Origin: Paracentrotus lividus
Lineage: Eukaryota; Echinodermata; Echinoidea; Camarodonta; Echinidae
Length of the DNA: 64,000 nt
Assembly (NCBI GenBank): GCA_940671915.1
Contig: CALNVZ010003426.1
Span: 20,871,628 to 20,935,627, forward strand
Reading direction: 5' to 3'
In this document: positions 1-11,305 of the stretch, in pieces
How the letters are laid out: every line of letters starts with the position of its first letter
Numbering within the stretch: position 1 is the stretch's first letter
Translations under genes and position numbers: made by a program
The notes under the pieces: generated by a model
The model's database searches: none
The model's input: only the letters and a program-made list of their open reading frames with translations
Told to the model about the DNA's origin: nothing

Positions 1-174
1 TACTTAATACTATAACAAAATTGGTTGCATGTGAAAATGACCTTTCTCTCAGAAGATTTTCTCATGATTTGTGGAATAACGTTACCTGAACACAGCTGTA
101 TACTGTACTTTTACTTGAATTAAAAATGTTTCGTGAATTTTTGTTTCACTCTTCCCTCTTTTCCATTGCCACAG
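1..174 (+). other. Intron of GAS2-like gene, 3' part
   Basis: Non-coding sequence leading into the first recognisable GAS2 exon. It ends in a pyrimidine-rich stretch (about 149-170) and an acceptor ending in CCACAG at 174. Upstream exons, which should encode the calponin-homology domain, lie before the window. Confidence 0.7.
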
Positions 175-267
175 GTTCGAAGAATCTCTAAGGAGAAGAA
201 AGTGACAGACATAAGTAGGATATCAGAAGGAAAATACAACATTGGAGGAAAGATAGTCTTGATCAGA
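175..267 (+). CDS. GAS2: GAS2-like protein, exon with first half of the GAS2 (GAR) domain
   Basis: This 93-nt exon has phase 0 at both ends and encodes 31 residues beginning VRRISKEKK and containing the family hallmark RISEGKYNIGGK. It is bounded by CACAG at 170-174 and the donor GTAAGT at 268. The GAS2-related domain binds microtubules; family members usually pair it with an N-terminal calponin-homology domain that binds actin, so the protein would link the two filament systems in the cytoplasm. Exon length, phase and splice sites fit the next exon at 1487, which completes the domain. The gene is partial because its 5' exons are outside the window. The name rests on the domain and the C-terminal tail; a GAS2-like (GAS2L) paralogue is the alternative. 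Confidence 0.85.
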
Positions 268-798
268 GTAAGTAGCAAATGAGATTCTTGACAAAAATAC
301 TTTACTGAAGTTGGTCCAAGTTGGTTACATGTAGCTTAGGTGGACAAAAGCAGTCTGGTAGGTTGCTAAGCTGCCGCCCATAGAAAGCTTTGAATCCAAG
401 TGGAAAATATTTATTCATTTTAGTAAGGCTTGACACATAGATATTGCACTCATATGATTTTTTAATTTGATCTTAAATTGTGCACCTCAAAATACAAGTT
501 CTAGATATACTAAACTGATTTATTTCAATTGTCTGAACCTCCTTATGGAGAAATTGTTCATGGAGATATTTTTTATGAAAATTCCAACAGTCAAAATTCA
601 TAGTAAAAAGGCTTTCCAGATAAGATCAAAGCAGATCAGGCTAATCACCCAATTTTCACAGATTTGAGGGCGATAATTACCTCTTTGCTAATTTCAAAAT
701 GCCATGATACATGTATCTCATTCTTGGTATTTTGAAATTGAATCTGCACTCAAATTTTTGTTTAATGTTAGTCATTTTTAAAATATTTTTCAATAAAT

Positions 799-1425
799 CG
801 TCACTGTTTTTACGAACCGTCATTAACCTAATTTTCGGTCAAATTTTCAAAATTGATATACTGAGAGCCTGTATTCAACTCTATCGAATGGCAAAATTTC
901 AGGTAAAAATCTGAATCATTTTGAGAATAATAGAACATTCAAATTTCGTTCAAAAGGTCATATCCCTTCCAGTGATTTTACGAAGCGTCCTATTGTTGTT
1001 TCTACACCTTAGCAGTCTCCTGAATGACGCGCAACCCGACCTAGATATGTATGCGCGTTGCGTGTATGCATTTAATGATTTTACAAACCCTCATATCTCG
1101 TGGTTTATGACGCTAAAAAACATGAGCGTGATGCGTGTGATTTTAATAAGTGACCTACACCCCCTGTTTTTCGTAAAAACAGTTTCTAAAATACCATCTC
1201 AGATTTTCTTCTAAATATAAAATCAAAATCCAATTGCAAATAATGTCTTTCATATTGTAAAATTATAGAATTTATGCTGTACATTGATATAAATAAGTGC
1301 TGAGGAGTCCTTCAAAGCGCAAAGATATGAGCGTCAGAAGAACATCCAAACTTTGAACGTGATTATCTCAAAAGTTGGTTTTGGGGACTTGCCGAGGTGT
1401 AGGGCGGTTCGTAAAATCACTGACG
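799..1425 (+). mobile_element. Non-autonomous DNA transposon with TIRs, copy 1 (in GAS2 intron)
   Basis: This 627-bp element has terminal inverted repeats of about 23 bp. The left end is CGTCACTGTTTTTACGAACC and the right end is GGTTCGTAAAATCACTGACG. The same element lies in reverse orientation at 53898-54542, so the boundaries come from comparing copies. AAAT flanks both ends of both copies and could be a 4-bp target duplication or part of a longer terminal motif. The core TGATTTTACGAA recurs inside the element, for example near 971 and 1077. No transposase is encoded. The superfamily is not assigned. Confidence 0.85.
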
Positions 1426-1486
1426 AAATGATTATATATTTTAGCTTTTTCTTCAATAGCCTTGTGAAAATTATGTTTTTTCCTAG

Positions 1487-1693
1487 ATGCTGAGAGGACG
1501 TCATGTAATGGTGCGTGTCGGTGGTGGCTGGGAGACGTTAGAATCCTACCTGGATAAACACATCGTGACGTCCATGAAGCGCGTCGGACGCTCAATAGAT
1601 ACAGAGTCAGGTGGTAACATGCAGGATGATTTCTTCGTTATTAATGCCAAATATAAAAGCCATAATAATGTCAATAACAATGGACGAACGTAA
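1487..1693 (+). CDS. GAS2: GAS2-like protein, terminal coding exon (second half of GAS2 domain, C-terminus)
   Basis: The acceptor TTTTTTCCTAG ends at 1486. The exon is phase 0 and encodes 68 residues ending at a TAA at 1691-1693. It opens MLRGRHVMVRVGGGWETLES; HVMVRVGGGW is the most conserved block of the GAS2 domain and joins exactly to the RISEGKY half in the previous exon. The opening methionine is an internal residue, not a start. The tail ends DDFFVINAKYKSH and a short Asn-rich stretch. Such a short tail resembles GAS2 itself more than the long-tailed GAS2L proteins. The usual D-P-C-R after the KH near residue 25 is replaced by IVTSM, so a normally conserved Cys is missing. This could be real divergence or a local sequence error. 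Confidence 0.88.
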   Translation: MLRGRHVMVRVGGGWETLESYLDKHIVTSMKRVGRSIDTESGGNMQDDFFVINAKYKSHNNVNNNGRT

Positions 1694-4099
1694 CAAGACT
1701 AGTACCTCTCTTCGTCCCCTTTCTACAGAACATGAACTGTTGGGCTACCATTGAGTGACCTAAAAATTGATTCATCATATCAAAATGGGACACAAGTCAC
1801 CATGCAAAGAGACCCGGAAATTTGCTAAATAATCAAAATGTCAAGTTTTGGCATGTTTGGGGGAAAATATTGTTTTATTTTCTTGACCTATACTGTTTCA
1901 TGTGGGCTCATTAAAAAGATTGGGTAAAAATGATTAGGGGAAAGTATTCAAAAATTGATTATTTTGCTGATTCTTTGCTGGCGACTGTTGTCTCATTTTG
2001 ATATGATGCATCACAAATGTTGAAAATTTTTAAGTTGTACCTGTATTTCAAAGATCTACACTGATGTTTCAGTGATCTCCAACATACATGTGGGGGTAGA
2101 AAATTCACTCCAAAATGTTATTTTTTTGTTGAAAGTGTCTTGGGAGTTCATACAGGAAGACTGATAAGATCATTGTATGCTCATTCAACAGGTTTTCAAA
2201 TCAGCGTATTGACATCCGTGTGTGATGCAAGGTTTGCAATTCCATCCAATGTATTCCATAAGTTCATTTATATTGTATAACGTATTAATGAAAAGTTTTT
2301 CTTTTGCTAAATGCTTGCATTTCTTTGCCTCAAATACAAATTATGTATTCATACAATGTATTTCATAATTCAGAAAATATGTATTCATTGAAAATTAAAA
2401 TTTTGGGGTCCGTCAGAGTTTGAAAGCCTGCCTGCACTGGCCTCTGTCGAATTGCTTTGACCCCTCTTTAGCAAAATTTGAAATTGAAATGTTCTTTTTC
2501 TTCCGGTTAAGTACATTCTACAAGTGGCGTATTCGCATACTGCTGCTCGAGTGCCAAGTTTTTTTTTAAAGTGGGTATTCAGTGTTTCTTCATTTTCTTT
2601 GTCATCATATTTCAAGAAGCCTTATTTTCAAGCATCTTATGTGCCAATCTTAAATCTTTGTGGGGGTACAACCTTAGACTGTTATTCAGTGTTACTTAAT
2701 TTTCTTTGTCATCATATTTCAAGAAGCCTGATTTTCAAACATCTTATGTGAGAGTATAATCTGTTTCTGTTTTGAATTAACCATACATGTAAGAGGTGCA
2801 TGTATTCCATTGTAATTACTTTCAAAATGATGGTACAGTGTATCAGTTATAATGTTAAAAGAAGAAAAACATACAGTATTCCAAGTCAAAACATATTGTA
2901 AATGATTCTAAAGCCTTGTCTGAACAGAATTTTCTGGAACTGCTTTACACGGACAATGTCAGAAGGAAGTTTTCATAGCCTGCCTGTTAAGATGCAGTTA
3001 CCTGGATAACCATTTTATAAATTCTACCCAAATCAGCCTAGGGTAGTTAAAAAGAAATATCCTCAACATTGCCCCCACAAGCTTTGTTAACCCTTTAGTA
3101 CCTAATTCGCCCTAGACCACCCCTCAGCTTACTCACGTAACCGCCCCAAACCGCCCCTGTCTTAAGCACGCTTTAGTCAAGGTTGTATAAAAAATATGTG
3201 ATGAAACATGCCCATACTTGTTGCGGATTACCCATTGGATGTGTGCTGCCCGATTCTGGACAAGAAAATATGTTTTAAGAGCAATTCTTATTGGAAAAAC
3301 GTGATTGAAACACAGCAGAACCCTTTCCGCTAGTGAGTAAACTGACACTTTTCACTGACACTTTTCACGTCACAGATAGGTTTGAAAAGCGCCAGCTATT
3401 TGAACTCCTACTGTTCATACAGTATGTGTACTTTCGTTTTTGTATGTTATTCAATGTACCATAAATATTCATGCCTTGAAATGTTGGAGCTTTCCAACAC
3501 TGCCAGAATTTGTACTATTCTACTAAGTTTGCACACCAAAGACTCCAGCCACTACTAGCTACATGTATTTACCTGCTGCTTAATTACTGTAATAATTTAT
3601 TCAATTGTCAAAGCAAATTTCTACTTTCTGAAATAATCAACTTGTGATTGATGTACATATGTATGGTATACAAAGTAACTTATAATTTTGCCAGAAAATT
3701 CACTTCCATGTAGACTTGACTTGTTCAACGAGAAAGTAATACTTTTCCTCAATTTTTTTTAAGGTGAGGGTTTTTGTGTATATGTTGTTGCTGCTTGCAA
3801 TGATTACTACATGTACACATGTTTTCTCTCATTAAAAAAGAATAATGTATTAAAAGTTGCCTGTACTATGTAAAAAGAAAAAAGAAAAGGTAAACAATGA
3901 AGATTATTCAGGTTGTAAATAATTGATTTTGTTCATTTTAAACGATAAGAATAATATATTTTTATATTGATTGATTGTGTCTTGTAAGATTCTTGTTAGA
4001 ATTGTTTCTAATTATTCCTGGACTAAAGACCTACAGCAGCTCAAAACAATCAGATAGTCGCAAAAAGAATAACAAAGCAAATGATGGGAAACAGCTGGT
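1694..4099 (+). other. 3' UTR of GAS2-like gene and intergenic sequence; no gene seen
   Basis: AT-rich sequence after the GAS2 stop codon. No clear AATAAA signal was found just after the stop; ATTAAA occurs near 2393 and 3829, so the transcript end is unknown. The stretch holds the short tandem duplication listed separately and several TACATGTA-type palindromes. The small open frames look fortuitous. Confidence 0.6.
2577..2751 (+). repeat. Tandem duplication, about 67-bp unit, two copies
   Basis: The segment 2577-2643 is repeated at 2684-2751 with few differences; both copies contain TTTCTTTGTCATCATATTTC. A 40-bp spacer separates them, giving a period of 107 bp. It probably lies in the 3' UTR or downstream flank of the GAS2-like gene. 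No function is evident. Confidence 0.85.
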
Positions 4100-4103
4100 T
4101 TAA

Positions 4104-4867
4104 CCCTAAAAAGACTGGGCTATTTTGACACACATAAAGACTGGGGGGGGGCTCATTCAGCCCCCCCCCCCCTAAGATCTCGGCCGTTGAGCGCGCGATC
4201 GCGCCGAAAATTGGCACACGCGTTACCCACGGCATCCTCTCCAAAACCGAAGAGTCATATTCTCTGAAAAATTTCTTCACTAATTAATTATGCTAATTTA
4301 TGCATAAAATCTAAGATTTGCTCTAATTAATTAAATAAAGCTCTAAAAGTGCTAATTTTTGGTTTACAGGCTCTTTGTAGGCTTCTGGTGAAATGGGTTT
4401 TAAAAAAAAATCTGTATCAAGATTTTTTTCTTATGTATTCTATTGTTTTTAAAATTTCTTATGTATTTCTTTGTTTTTTGACTTTTTGTTTTTTATTGTT
4501 TTTTCAATGGAAATCATTGGTGACACTATTTTAATCATAAACAACCTTAAATTAATTGATTTTAATCAGTTAAAGAGAAAATAATGATACATTTATGAAT
4601 TTCGGCTGAAAACACAATTTGTATTGGATTTGTACACAAAATCACGTATTTGAGCTACTTTGGGTCTGACGCACGGTTACAAAATGTTACGTAATTTCGG
4701 AACCGCGTACCCGGGCATCGCAAATTTGGTCTCAAAAGTTGCGCGAGACTTCAAAGAAAATAGTCATGAAGTCTCGCCGAATTTTTTTTTTGCGTTGCGA
4801 AGTTATCGCGAAAAATGTCGAGGGGGGGGGGCTGAATGAGCCCCCCCCCCCCCCAGTCTTTTTAGGG
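4104..4867 (+). mobile_element. piggyBac-like non-autonomous element flanked by TTAA
   Basis: A TTAA at 4100-4103 is followed by CCCTAAAAAGACTGGG. The right end reads CCCAGTCTTTTTAGGG and is followed by TTAA at 4868-4871. A TTAA target duplication and TIRs starting CCC are the signature of the piggyBac superfamily. Just inside each end is a second inverted motif, CTCATTCAGCCCC on the left and its complement on the right, next to G and C runs. The interior is AT-rich and encodes no transposase, so the 764-bp element is a MITE that would need an enzyme supplied elsewhere. Confidence 0.88.
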
Positions 4868-4871
4868 TTAA

Positions 4872-5524
4872 ATAAATATGATATTTAGTGTAGATATGAA
4901 TTATCAAACTTCAGGTGTTTGGGATGTAGAAAAAAAAGAAAAATAGCATAAACATTGCTGTTTTAACCACAGCAATCTTGTTGTGTTTTTTTTCCTGCCA
5001 AAATACAGATTTGTATTTTTTTTTTTTTTTTTACAGTGTAGATTCAGAGTAAGAAAAAGATGAATATTTTGATGACTTGATTGTGTAGTATTCTCTTTCT
5101 TTTTTCTTTTTTTTAGTACTGTCATGCCAGCACCTTTGATGTGGTTAAAAAAAGAAAAGAAAAAAACAACACGAACTATAATGTCAAGTTCTAAATTAAC
5201 AGAGTTCTTTAATGTGACAAGGTTCAACTGTAAATGGTTGGAAGTGACTTAATCTTAAATTTTGATATTTGTCAATTACCATGGTTATACCTGTCTACTG
5301 AATGTTTTACGCAATGTTTTCATAAGAAGCATGAACTTAGATATAAGTTTTTCTAGCCTAGATACATGGCGATCATTAATGCTGGCGATTTGTTTTTTGG
5401 TTTGTTTCAACAGGTGTTATGTGCAATGTTATTGTTGAATTGGATTATGTTTTAATTTTTGAAAACTCTTAAAGAATTTTCATCTTATAGTGTATTGAAA
5501 TTTTCCATGATAATGATCTCTATA
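4872..5524. other. AT-rich intergenic sequence; no gene seen
   Basis: Contains T and A homopolymer runs near 5010-5030 and 5100-5165. I see no coding exon, RNA gene or clear transposon end. Confidence 0.6.
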
Positions 5525-5995
5525 CAGTGCGTCCCAAATAAAAGGAAACCCAACTTTGAGTGCCTCATTTTAAAATTGTATAAATTTTGTCTCATTGATT
5601 TTTATATCATGACAAAGAGTAATGCATATTATATCCAGTGATATCAAAATTATACATGTGCTGTCATTGATGACAGAACACTCAAGTTTTTCAAAACTTG
5701 GGTTAGAAACAGTTTGTCCCAAGTTTTCTCAGAAGCAACCCTGGCTTTCTAATGATTCATTTGTTGTGTGAGGTCAGCCTTCCTTTACCCTAACTTGGTA
5801 CAAATCAACTCTACGCTTTTTTAAAAGCCCAAGTGCCCAGTCATCCGTCGCAACACAGGTATAAGTTTAGTATCATTGAAAAGAATATGAGTTATACTCT
5901 TTATTATGAAATAAATATCAAGGTCACATATAAAGCTAAACCGTTTTGATATGATGCTCTCATTGTTGGGTTTACTTTTTTTCTGGGACGCACTG
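5525..5995 (+). mobile_element. Tc1/mariner-like non-autonomous element
   Basis: This 471-bp segment has inverted ends of about 38 bp beginning CAGTGCGTCCCA. The left end follows a TA; the right end reads TGGGACGCACTG and is followed by AATA, so the TA duplication is imperfect. The shared start CAGTGCGTCCC links it to the element at 46128. No transposase frame is present. Confidence 0.82.
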
Positions 5996-6549
5996 AATAT
6001 CCCTGCAACTTTGATAGGATCAGATCTTGTTGCCGAAAGGAGCGTCCATCTTATTGTAAAAGCTCTTTAATCAAACATTTTATATCTGACATCAAACTAG
6101 ACAATTGATGAGGGATGTATCAATCAATTGTTAAAGTGATTAGTCGGTAGATTAAGAAGGATAACGTGTTTTAATCATTCTTTGCTGTATTTTACTAATG
6201 GTATTCACAAGCGTTATCAGTGCACATCATTGTTAGTGCACATTGAAATTTGTTTTTGAAAAAAAAAAAAAATCATTAAAAAAATGACAAAAATGATTAC
6301 GAATATTTCGAATTTGTTAGTCATTTTTTCAAACGTGTTTTGCATGCCATTGTTTGTTTTTATTTTATTTATTTAGTCTTCTTTCAACAGGGTAGCTCCA
6401 TCAGTATTCAAGCAATGTTTTACTAGGAGGCCCTGTGTACATTCAAATACAAACTTAAGAAACATATTTACAAAACAGTTACAAAACTTATAGAATACTA
6501 TTACAATTGAGAAAAGGTACAAGTAAGGAAAGGTGCTAGTAAATACCAC

Positions 6550-6862
6550 AAATAATATGTGGGAGTGGTGTGGTCGAGTGGATAAGTCGGCGGACTAACG
6601 ATCACAAGGTACGCGGTTCGAATCCCGTCCATACCACTAGCATCCTTCGGCAAGATGTCAACCTGCAAATTTGCCGTACTTGACCCAAGTGAGGTGAATG
6701 GGTACCGGTAGGAAGCAATTCCTTCAATGCCGTGAGCGCCTTTCGGGGTAGCCCAGCCGGATAATAATTAGTTAACACTATAAGCGCTTAGAAACACTAA
6801 TGTGGATATCGTATTAAGCGCTATATAAATGCAACTATTATTATTATTATTAAATAATGTGT
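6550..6862 (+). mobile_element. tRNA-derived SINE with target-site duplication
   Basis: The head (6562-6640) is tRNA-like: A-box region TGGTCGAGTGG and B-box GGTTCGAATCC, the two internal RNA polymerase III promoter blocks. A tRNA-unrelated body follows, then the tail motif AAGCGCTATATAAAT and an ATT repeat. The element is bounded by AAATAATATGTG (6550-6561) and AAATAATGTGT (6852-6862), an 11-12 bp target duplication. This indicates LINE-mediated retroposition. It is not a functional tRNA gene, because the head runs into a body and lacks a proper acceptor stem. Confidence 0.88.
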
Positions 6863-9655
6863 AAATAGGAGAGCTATTATGGCGTTACAACAAAAATTTA
6901 AGTTGTGAGATTGTGAGAGAAAAGTCCAAACTTTGTAAAACAAAAACAAAAAAACAAACAAAACAAACAAAGGAAAATGAAAATCAAATAATAATGGATG
7001 GTTTTAAAAATGTTGGTGACAAATGAAAGAAAGATTAGAAATAAGTGCGAACAAACCAAAGACAATTAGAATTTTTAGAAATTTTGAACTCTGAAATTAC
7101 TGAGCGGGTGCCAATCACAAATTGACAATGATTGTTCAATTACTACATGTCCATATATCTCCTATGGAGCACGTCATAATATTCATGAAAGTATCCTCAA
7201 TATAGAAATGGTTATAGGAATGGTTAATTAAACAACAGAATCAATTGCAGCCCGAAGCAGATGTAAGCAGGTAATAGTGACAACATAAGGCAAAACAGAA
7301 GTTATGAATGTGAAGAGTTGGTAGGGTAGGGATAAATGCAGATAGGGAATCGGCATAATGAATACAACATAATAGAGACACTTGTTACACTTTCACAAAG
7401 TTTACAATAATGGTAGACAGACAGGGATCGAGAGTTTGGAGGAAAAAAAGATGGTGCACAGATTGGCAAATTAAAAAAAAAAATGGTGGTGGGGGGGGGG
7501 GGGTTACATTTTGGAAGAATCGGAGCTTCTGGCCTAAGAAGTGGTAAGCACAATTTCGGCCATGAATCTGCTTTTCTTTTATCTGGAGCCCGGTCTTGGG
7601 CACACTGTAAGTTAATCTTTATATCTATAGAAATGAATGGACAAAATACTAAAAATTATTTCTTTTTCAATTTAACAACACTTTTGCAATAACGCGTCCT
7701 CCTCCTCCTTCTTCTTCTTCTTTTTCTACCGTCGATATGTTCAAATTAGGCTGCGTGAGGTGTTCCATAGAATAATTAATTAAATCCGTAAACAACAAAC
7801 TTTTGGCCAATCAAAATGATCGCCATTCTCGGAACGTAGGGTCGTGTGCAGCGCACTGCACAGACTGCATGAACTACAGACCTGATTTCGTCCAATGCGA
7901 CAGACGTTTGCTTTGGGGAGGGGTAGAAATAGGGAGGGGCACAGCCCCCCCCCCCCCCCCACAAAATAAAAAATAAATAAATTTAAAAAAAAATCATCCA
8001 CCCTCAAAGTGCCCCTTTTCGTTACTAAAAAGTGGCGTTTTTTTCTTAGCTAAAAAGGGCACTTTTATACTATAAAAGAAACTTTTTGGATTTCTTGAAA
8101 GTCCCATGGACAATTTCTTTGTAAAAAGGGGCAGTCTCGGTACTAAAAAAAAGTGCCCCTTTTTCTTCACAATTTCTTTTTTAAAACCAAAATTTTCCGC
8201 TTGGTCGCTACGCGACCTCGCATTAAAAAATGGGAATGCCAAGCAATATGCATGAAACCAATCACCCCTACTGTCGGAGGCAAATATTGTGAAAGAGTGT
8301 TGTCAGAAGCATATAGGCCGATAGAATGATAAAGGGGCTCCGGGCTAAATCCCTCTAAACGTAATTTTTCTTTTAATGCCCTTTCTAGCGCTTATATTTT
8401 CAAAACAAGTAAATATATTTGCAATTGGTATTTGACATTATCATCAGGGCAATTATTTCACACTTTGCTTTAAGTGTGTAATACAATTTTAAATGTTGCT
8501 TAAACTTCAGAATTTACACTTTTCTTTTAAATGGGGGCACTTTTAATGTCTTAAAATCAAAAATTTTCCGGCTCGGTTGCCATGCGACCTCGCCTAACTA
8601 TGACAAGTTTGGAAGCAATATCCTCTGCTGGAAATTGAGTGTGAGGGGGTCTTGTCGAAAATCAAACGCATTGGTGTAGTTGTGCAGCCAGGGGTGGAGG
8701 GGGTGCCTTTGTGCCTGCAGCCCACAAAATCTTCACAGCAAAAATTGGTCCCCTACCAATTCAATCATTAGGTTATGGCACAATTGTCTTCAATTCGTAT
8801 AGCTCAAAATTATTGATAATGATAATGCACAATTATTAACTCTAATCATTGCCTCAAAATTTGCGCTCGCATTACCCTTTTTTCAATAGTAAAAGAACAA
8901 ATAAAAACAAACAAACAAAGCCACAAAAGATTCTGAACAGCATATTAGTAAATTAGAATAGAACTTTTATACCCAGCCCCCCCCCCATCCCATAAATTTG
9001 GCTAATTATGCTACTGATGTAAGGTGCCCCTTTCAACAACAACCAAAAAAAATGCTCCCATTTTCCACTGTGACACCCACTTTCAAAATCGTTTCGCCGC
9101 CTCTGATGGGATATAATAATAGCAGAGAAGCAGTCAGTTCAAAAATAAAATATTACTATCTTGTATTTTATAAACTTGACTTAAAGTGTCAGGTTTAAGA
9201 AAAACGATTAACATTGTGTCAGTAGGGCGAGCTGAGAACTCTAAAACGTAATTTATAGCCAGTAAATGTCAATGTAATGATAATTGGGTTGCAACTTACA
9301 CGCAACGCGGACCCCAAGGGTCTGCTGTCATTTTTTGATGATTCAAATGCTTATATTCCTATTTTAAAAGAAGACCTATTTGTTTTTGTTTTCAATTTTT
9401 ATTTTACAAGCATTTCTATTCATCTTTTTGTTTTAACTATAGTGTTGTCTAACATTATTCTCTAAACTTTTTTTCATTTCCGTGAGCAGCAGATTACCAG
9501 ACCCGGTCACATTTAAATCAGAGACAAAAGAACAAACAAAAGGTCCTAAAAATATCAATAATGATTATGAATGACATCATGAAACAAGTTTTATATTTTC
9601 CGAAAACTGTTTCCCAGTTTCGTTTCCTCTCTGAAAAACAAATAATGGCGAATGG
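6863..9655. other. Intergenic, repeat relics and homopolymer runs; no gene seen
   Basis: Holds G or C runs at about 7488-7502 and 7945-7960, and two diverged copies of a palindromic motif (TCGCTACGCGACCTCGC near 8200; GGTTGCCATGCGACCTCGCC near 8573). The stretch CTTTCAAAATCGTTTCGCCG near 9080 resembles sequence near 18560. These suggest decayed relatives of the repeat nest at 13.5-19 kb. The open frames here encode low-complexity peptides. Confidence 0.55.
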
Positions 9656-9818
9656 CAGTGGTGGATACGGGCGGGGGGCGCAGGGGACATGCGCCCCCTA
9701 TTGAATTTGAAAACCACTCATTGACTGTACATGTTAAAATCAGTCCGAACATTTCGGCAGCGCCCCTCCCTCTATCGGGCCTGGCACCCCCTTTCCTGAA
9801 ATCCTGGATCCGCCACTG
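9656..9818 (+). mobile_element. Short MITE, hAT-like ends
   Basis: A 163-bp segment starts CAGTGGTGGATACGGG and ends ATCCTGGATCCGCCACTG. AATGG sits on both sides, which is only 5 bp where hAT elements give 8 bp, so the superfamily is tentative. The right end resembles that of the element at 19798-20113. Confidence 0.65.
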
Positions 9819-9870
9819 AATGGTGAGACTACGATGCATAAGATAAGAATGGTATGATTACCTAAGAAAA

Positions 9871-9873
<3 letters not shown>

Positions 9874-9903
<30 letters not shown>
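9874..9903 (+). repeat. Poly-C tract
   Basis: About 30 consecutive C. Similar runs lie near 11137-11160, 12616-12635 and 20349-20362. Exact lengths of such runs are unreliable in any assembly. Confidence 0.9.
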
Positions 9904-9904
<1 letters not shown>

Positions 9905-10154
9905 CTTATCGCGCGGCCAGCGTGACGTGAAAATTTTTTAATGTACTTTTTTGTCCACTTTAAAATTTGCAGATTTCGAACCCTCCCGTCACAATTCTAG
10001 TTACGGGCCTGATAAAATTTCATTGTTGACTCTGTATCAGTACAAAGACGTTTAATGATAAATTAAAGTGAGCTCATCATAGTAAATGTAATGTAATTTA
10101 CCGCAGTAAGTGAATTTTCACACAAATATCTCATATTTTTCTGGATCATCATCA

Positions 10155-10930
10155 GGCGCGTATCCAGGATTTGGCACCCCGGGGCAGCGTTGCCAGGTTC
10201 AAGAAGTCAGATTATCGTACCAGAGCCTAAAAATTATCGTTTTTTAGCAAAAATTATCGTACGTGCAAGATTCAATGGCAATTTGCAAAAAATCAACCCC
10301 TCATCGCCTGGGGTGATGATCTCGAACTGTAAGTCCGGCAAGTGCGAAAAGACTTTAAACATCGAAAAATATGCGGATCAAGGAACCTTTCATAATTTCA
10401 TGGGTGGGGGTTTGGGGGCGGAGCCCCCAGAGCTTTAAGGCATTTTGTGGTTTTATGTATTGGCCAGTTTTAGGTGATTTTTTCCTATGGATTAGTGTTA
10501 TTTAGTGTTATCTTATCAAATGTGCAAAATTATCGGACATTTGCCATTTTTTGGAATTAATGAATACGATAATTATCGTACGGCTGGCAACGCTGCCCCG
10601 GGGGGCCCGAAGTGATTTTGATTTTGGCGCCCCCAGTGGTGGATAGAAAGATACATCCTATTATTTCAACGTTACACCGGGCTAGCCAAAAGGTACACTC
10701 AATTTTTTTCACGTTACGCTGGCCAACCATATATCAGCTGTAGGGGTCAATTAGTTGAAATCGTGTATATTCGTGTATATTTTTATTTATTTATTTATTT
10801 TTTTATTTTTATTTTAAACATTTGCTCCATTCGGCGCCCCCCCCCCCTAAGGTCAATTTGGCGCCCCTTTGAGGTCATTTTGGCGCTTTTTGGGCGCCCA
10901 CCCGGGGGGCCCGGCCCGTAATACGCGGGG
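10155..10930 (+). mobile_element. GC-rich non-autonomous element carrying a nested hAT MITE
   Basis: The left end reads CAGGCGCGTATCCAGGATTT and the right end is near AATACGCGGGG at 10920. The same family is seen inverted at 21043-21495, which shares the GGCGCCCC motifs, the phrase TCAGCTGTAGGGGT (as complement) and the end GGATACGCGCCTG. It has no coding capacity. It is split by the insertion at 10185-10595. Confidence 0.7.
10185..10595 (+). mobile_element. hAT-type MITE with perfect 8-bp target duplication
   Basis: A 411-bp element with perfect 12-bp TIRs: CAGCGTTGCCAG at the left and CTGGCAACGCTG at the right. CCCCGGGG flanks it on both sides (10177-10184 and 10596-10603). The 8-bp duplication and the CAG start are hAT hallmarks. 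Several copies of AATTATCG lie near both ends and may be subterminal transposase-binding repeats. The open frame inside, 10190-10438, starts in the TIR and shows no transposase motifs. Confidence 0.9.
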
Positions 10931-10951
10931 GGGGGGGGAGGGGTAGGTGTT

Positions 10952-11305
10952 CAGGCGCGGATACAGGGGGGCGACGGGGCCCGGCCCCCTCCCCCTAGCA
11001 CAAAACCCCCCCCCCAAAAAAAAAGCGAAGTAAAAATAGACGAGCGGGCCGATTGACCCCCAACCTTACCCCTATAGGTAGAAAATTAACACCTATCCCC
11101 CTCCCCCTCCCCTCCCCCTCCTCCCCTCCCCCTCCCCCCCCCCCCCCCCCCCCCCCCCCCGTTATCGCTCGGCCAGCAAGACGTTAAAATTAGAATGTAA
11201 CTTTTGGCTCGCCATGTGTAACGGGAAAAAAAAAATGGGACCAAAATTTGAAATTCTGATATTGGGCCCCCCCCCCTGTTATGAAATCCTGGATCCTCCT
11301 ATATT
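10952..11305 (+). mobile_element. GC-rich element related to 19798-20113
   Basis: Begins CAGGCGCGGATACAGG and ends AATCCTGGATCC. The interior has a long CCCCT/C-run array, the phrase CTTTTGGCTCGCC and a run of A. The same order of motifs is seen at 19798-20113. Boundaries are approximate and no clean target duplication was found. Confidence 0.55.

Noticed and set aside
4861..4870. TTTAGGGTTA as telomere-like repeat
   Set aside because: A single occurrence that belongs to the TIR of the piggyBac-like element.
6562..6640. Possible tRNA gene
   Set aside because: A and B boxes are present but the cloverleaf is poor, a SINE body and ATT tail follow, and target duplications bound the whole.
10190..10438. 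82-residue open frame as a transposase remnant
   Set aside because: It starts inside the TIR of a 411-bp MITE and shows no zinc finger, DDE or dimerisation motif.
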